From DATKEJ01 sp963768715 (GTDB lineage Bacteria; Bacteroidota; Rhodothermia; Rhodothermales; DATKEJ01): a stretch of DNA of 64,000 bases. A program made the translations under genes and the position numbers. Shown here piece after piece: positions 62,369 to 64,000 of the stretch (its first letter is position 1; the number at the start of each line of letters is the position of its first letter). The stretch is from positions 186,001-250,000 of the forward strand of contig CAVYJC010000003.1 in assembly GCA_963768715.1 (NCBI GenBank), written 5' to 3'. The notes below the pieces were generated by a model that made no database searches, was not told where the DNA came from, and was given only the letters and a program-made list of their open reading frames with translations.

Positions 62369-63505
62369 CTATAGTTCGAGCAGAAGCTCTTTGTATCGAT
62401 GGACTGCGACCGACAATTTGAACGCCTCCAGCTCTTCGATGGGCACATTCTTCTTGTCCTGACTGAGGGCTGACAGGATCGTCTCGGCAAGCGCCGACGC
62501 GTCGCCGCTCGGGCAGAGCCAGCCCAGCCTTCCATCTTTCAACAGCTCCCGAGGCCCGTAATCACAGTCGGTCGAAACGACCTTTGTGCCGAGCGCCAGT
62601 GCTTCGACGAGAACGGTCGGCAAACCCTCCCACTTCGAGCTGAGAACGAACATGTCTGCCTTGGCCATGTAGGCCCATGGATTCTCGACGTAGCCCGGCA
62701 TTGAAACCTCGTCGCTCAACCCGAGCGCAACGACTTTGGATTCGAGCGCAGTCCTCTCTTCCCCGTCGCCCAGAAAGACGAGTCGCATTGGCCGCTGCTT
62801 GCGAGCCTGGCCAAAGGCATCGAGAAGGAGTCCGTAATTCTTCGCAGCCGTGAGTCGTCCGACCGTCACGAGCAGCGGCATCGACCGGTCTCCAAACCAA
62901 GCATGGTCCACCGGCATTCGGCTCTTTTCGAGGAGTTCCGTCGTGATGACCGGATTGGGGATGACCTCGACGAGATCCGGCTTGAGATCGGCGATCTCGA
63001 TGAGATCCTGCGCAGACCCTTTCGACACCGCAACGACCTTGGACGCCCATTTGTAGGACCAGTGGGTCAGCAGTGGAACGAGCCGGTCGCGTTTGCGAGG
63101 CGAGAAGCGTGTGCTCAGTGAAAGCGTCGAGTGTACGGTAACGACGACCCGGGTCTTCGTGCCGGACAGAATGTTCGCCCAGAGTGCGATCAGATTTGCG
63201 TGCGCGAGGGCCGAAAGAAGCGCCGCGGGGCGCTCGGCACGGAGGTAACCAACGAGCGCGGGAAGACTCGTTATAACTCGACGGGCGCCCAGATCGACCA
63301 CGCGGACATTCGGCGAGACCTGTCTCAGGTACGGGCCCTTGGCGGCCGCCATTACCAGGTCAACGCGAAGTCCTTCTTCCGCAAGACCGCGTGCGATATG
63401 CAACATAACCCGCTCGGCACCTCCCGACGCGAGGTACGGCAAGAACAACGCCACATGAGGCGCCGAATCTTTCTTTGGGATCTGACCGTTTGTCGTATCT
63501 GCCAA
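62369..63505 (-). CDS. GT4-family glycosyltransferase
   Basis: 378 residues, GT-B. HVALFLPYLASGGAERVMLHIA, SALAHANLIALWANILS, VVTVHSTLSLS, VEVIPNPVITTELLEKS, LVTVGRLTAAKNYGLLLDAF, LVFLGDGEERTALES and SSKWEGLPTVLVEALALGTKVVSTDCDYGPRELL, the last fitting the GalNAc-transferase-like PglH/PglJ form. First gene of the leftward trio; divergent from the lipoprotein gene, with a GATTGCA direct repeat (63545-63551, 63559-63565) in the gap between them. Confidence 0.92.
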   Translation of the reverse strand: MADTTNGQIPKKDSAPHVALFLPYLASGGAERVMLHIARGLAEEGLRVDLVMAAAKGPYLRQVSPNVRVVDLGARRVITSLPALVGYLRAERPAALLSALAHANLIALWANILSGTKTRVVVTVHSTLSLSTRFSPRKRDRLVPLLTHWSYKWASKVVAVSKGSAQDLIEIADLKPDLVEVIPNPVITTELLEKSRMPVDHAWFGDRSMPLLVTVGRLTAAKNYGLLLDAFGQARKQRPMRLVFLGDGEERTALESKVVALGLSDEVSMPGYVENPWAYMAKADMFVLSSKWEGLPTVLVEALALGTKVVSTDCDYGPRELLKDGRLGWLCPSGDASALAETILSALSQDKKNVPIEELEAFKLSVAVHRYKELLLEL

Positions 63506-63657
63506 GACCTTTGAGCTCGGCAGCCGACCTGACTGCCTCTCGCCGATTGCAATAAAATGATTGCAGGTTGCGGGGGACCGGAATGTGCCGGAATATACTC
63601 AATAGCTCGTGATCCGTCATTTATGTCCGGGCGCTCCGCGTCCAGAAGGTTGAGACC

Positions 63658-64000
63658 ATGCGTCTGCGTTTGTGGTGGTTTGTTATCGTTCTCCCGACCC
63701 TGGCGGGATGCCGGGCGGAAACAACGCACAGCGAGGCCGGCAATGAGGGCTGGAACGGTGCGACAATTGTGATCGGGATCGACGCCCTGAGATGGGATTA
63801 TCCGGATAAGATGGATCTCGAAGCAATTCAGGGTATTGGCGACCGCGGCGTCCGTGCCGATCAGTTGATCCCAATCTTCCCGACAAAGACCTTTCCCAAC
63901 TTCTATGCGCTGGCCACAGGGCTCTATCCGAACCACTCAGGTATTCTGGAGAATACGATGTACGATCCGGTGCTCGACGCCCGTTTCCGGATGGGCGACA
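63658..64000 (+). CDS. Nucleotide pyrophosphatase/phosphodiesterase-family lipoprotein (3' end outside window)
   Basis: Starts at ATG 63658 and runs off the right edge after 114 residues. The signal peptide (WWFVIVLPTLAGC) ends in a lipobox, so the protein is probably membrane-anchored. Mature residues carry the NPP core: VIGIDALRWDYP (metal Asp) and LIPIFPTKTFPNFYALATG, in which the threonine of KTFPN is the nucleophile, then LYPNHSGILENTMYDP. The family hydrolyses nucleotides or phosphodiesters outside the cytoplasm. Divergent from the GT4 trio. Confidence 0.87.
   Translation, partial: MRLRLWWFVIVLPTLAGCRAETTHSEAGNEGWNGATIVIGIDALRWDYPDKMDLEAIQGIGDRGVRADQLIPIFPTKTFPNFYALATGLYPNHSGILENTMYDPVLDARFRMGD

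Noticed and set aside
61211..62374. 387-codon frame opposite a GT4 gene
   Set aside because: Antisense shadow; the GT4 motifs on the other strand are decisive.

Overview
The window is about 57% GC and comes from a Gram-negative bacterium of the Bacteroidota/Rhodothermota (FCB) group; a marine Rhodothermales-like lineage is my best guess. The supporting signs are a one-piece tmRNA with tag ANNYAYALAA, a 31-residue COX24/AURKAIP1-type protein, a DUF4783 protein, TTG-N17-TATTTTG promoters related to the Bacteroidota TTG/TAnnTTTG consensus, few clear Shine-Dalgarno sites, and an outer-membrane Wzi-type protein. No phage, insertion sequence, CRISPR array, tRNA or rRNA gene was seen.

Layout. 1-6.5 kb is housekeeping: a partial gene, birA (frameshifted), coaX, udk, yaaA, a YtxH protein, the COX24 peptide, an alpha/beta hydrolase preceded by a small AT-hook-like ORF, an unassigned structured RNA with its own promoter and terminator, a lipoprotein, a decayed tmRNA fragment and intact ssrA. 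6.5-15.4 kb is an ABC-exported polysaccharide locus: Wzm/Wzt, a pyruvyltransferase (frameshifted), a sulfotransferase, UDP-galactopyranose mutase and glycosyltransferases. 15.7-18.9 kb is a CstB-like persulfide dioxygenase/sulfurtransferase with a SulP anion transporter. 19-23.4 kb is a smaller glycan locus (membrane peptidase-like protein, ATP-grasp ligase, GT2, UDP-glucuronate 4-epimerase-like protein) behind an intergenic region rich in GTTTCG/CGAAAC sites. 23.7-37.2 kb is mostly housekeeping: esterase, DnaQ/GIY-YIG nuclease (frameshifted), malate dehydrogenase, TrkH/TrkA, a 1322-residue NtrY-like kinase, DUF4783 and MutS2.

37.2-56.4 kb is a large surface-glycan region. It has a nucleotidyltransferase, a TPR protein, WbpD/E/B-like enzymes, Wzi, CysQ, a fused ATP sulfurylase/APS kinase, WbpA, a WecA-type transferase, a heparinase-like gene (two frameshifts), a WbuB-like glycosyltransferase (frameshift), a WecB/WbpI-type 2-epimerase, a DegT aminotransferase, a WcaJ-type initiating transferase and a CPBP membrane protease. 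56.5-60 kb returns to housekeeping (pyrD, htpX, dusB, a small membrane protein). 60-63.5 kb holds three GT4 glycosyltransferases, and the window ends inside a phosphodiesterase-family lipoprotein.

How it fits together. WbpA, B, E and D plus the 2-epimerase would cover UDP-GlcNAc to a 2,3-diacetamido uronic acid sugar nucleotide. The ATP sulfurylase/APS kinase makes PAPS, CysQ clears PAP, and the sulfotransferase about 34 kb away could use the PAPS, so the cell probably makes a sulfated, uronate-rich and galactofuranose-containing surface polysaccharide. A recurring oddity is six single-base reading-frame breaks in five conserved genes, all in the +1 direction. They look more like consensus insertion errors than decay, but need read-level checking.
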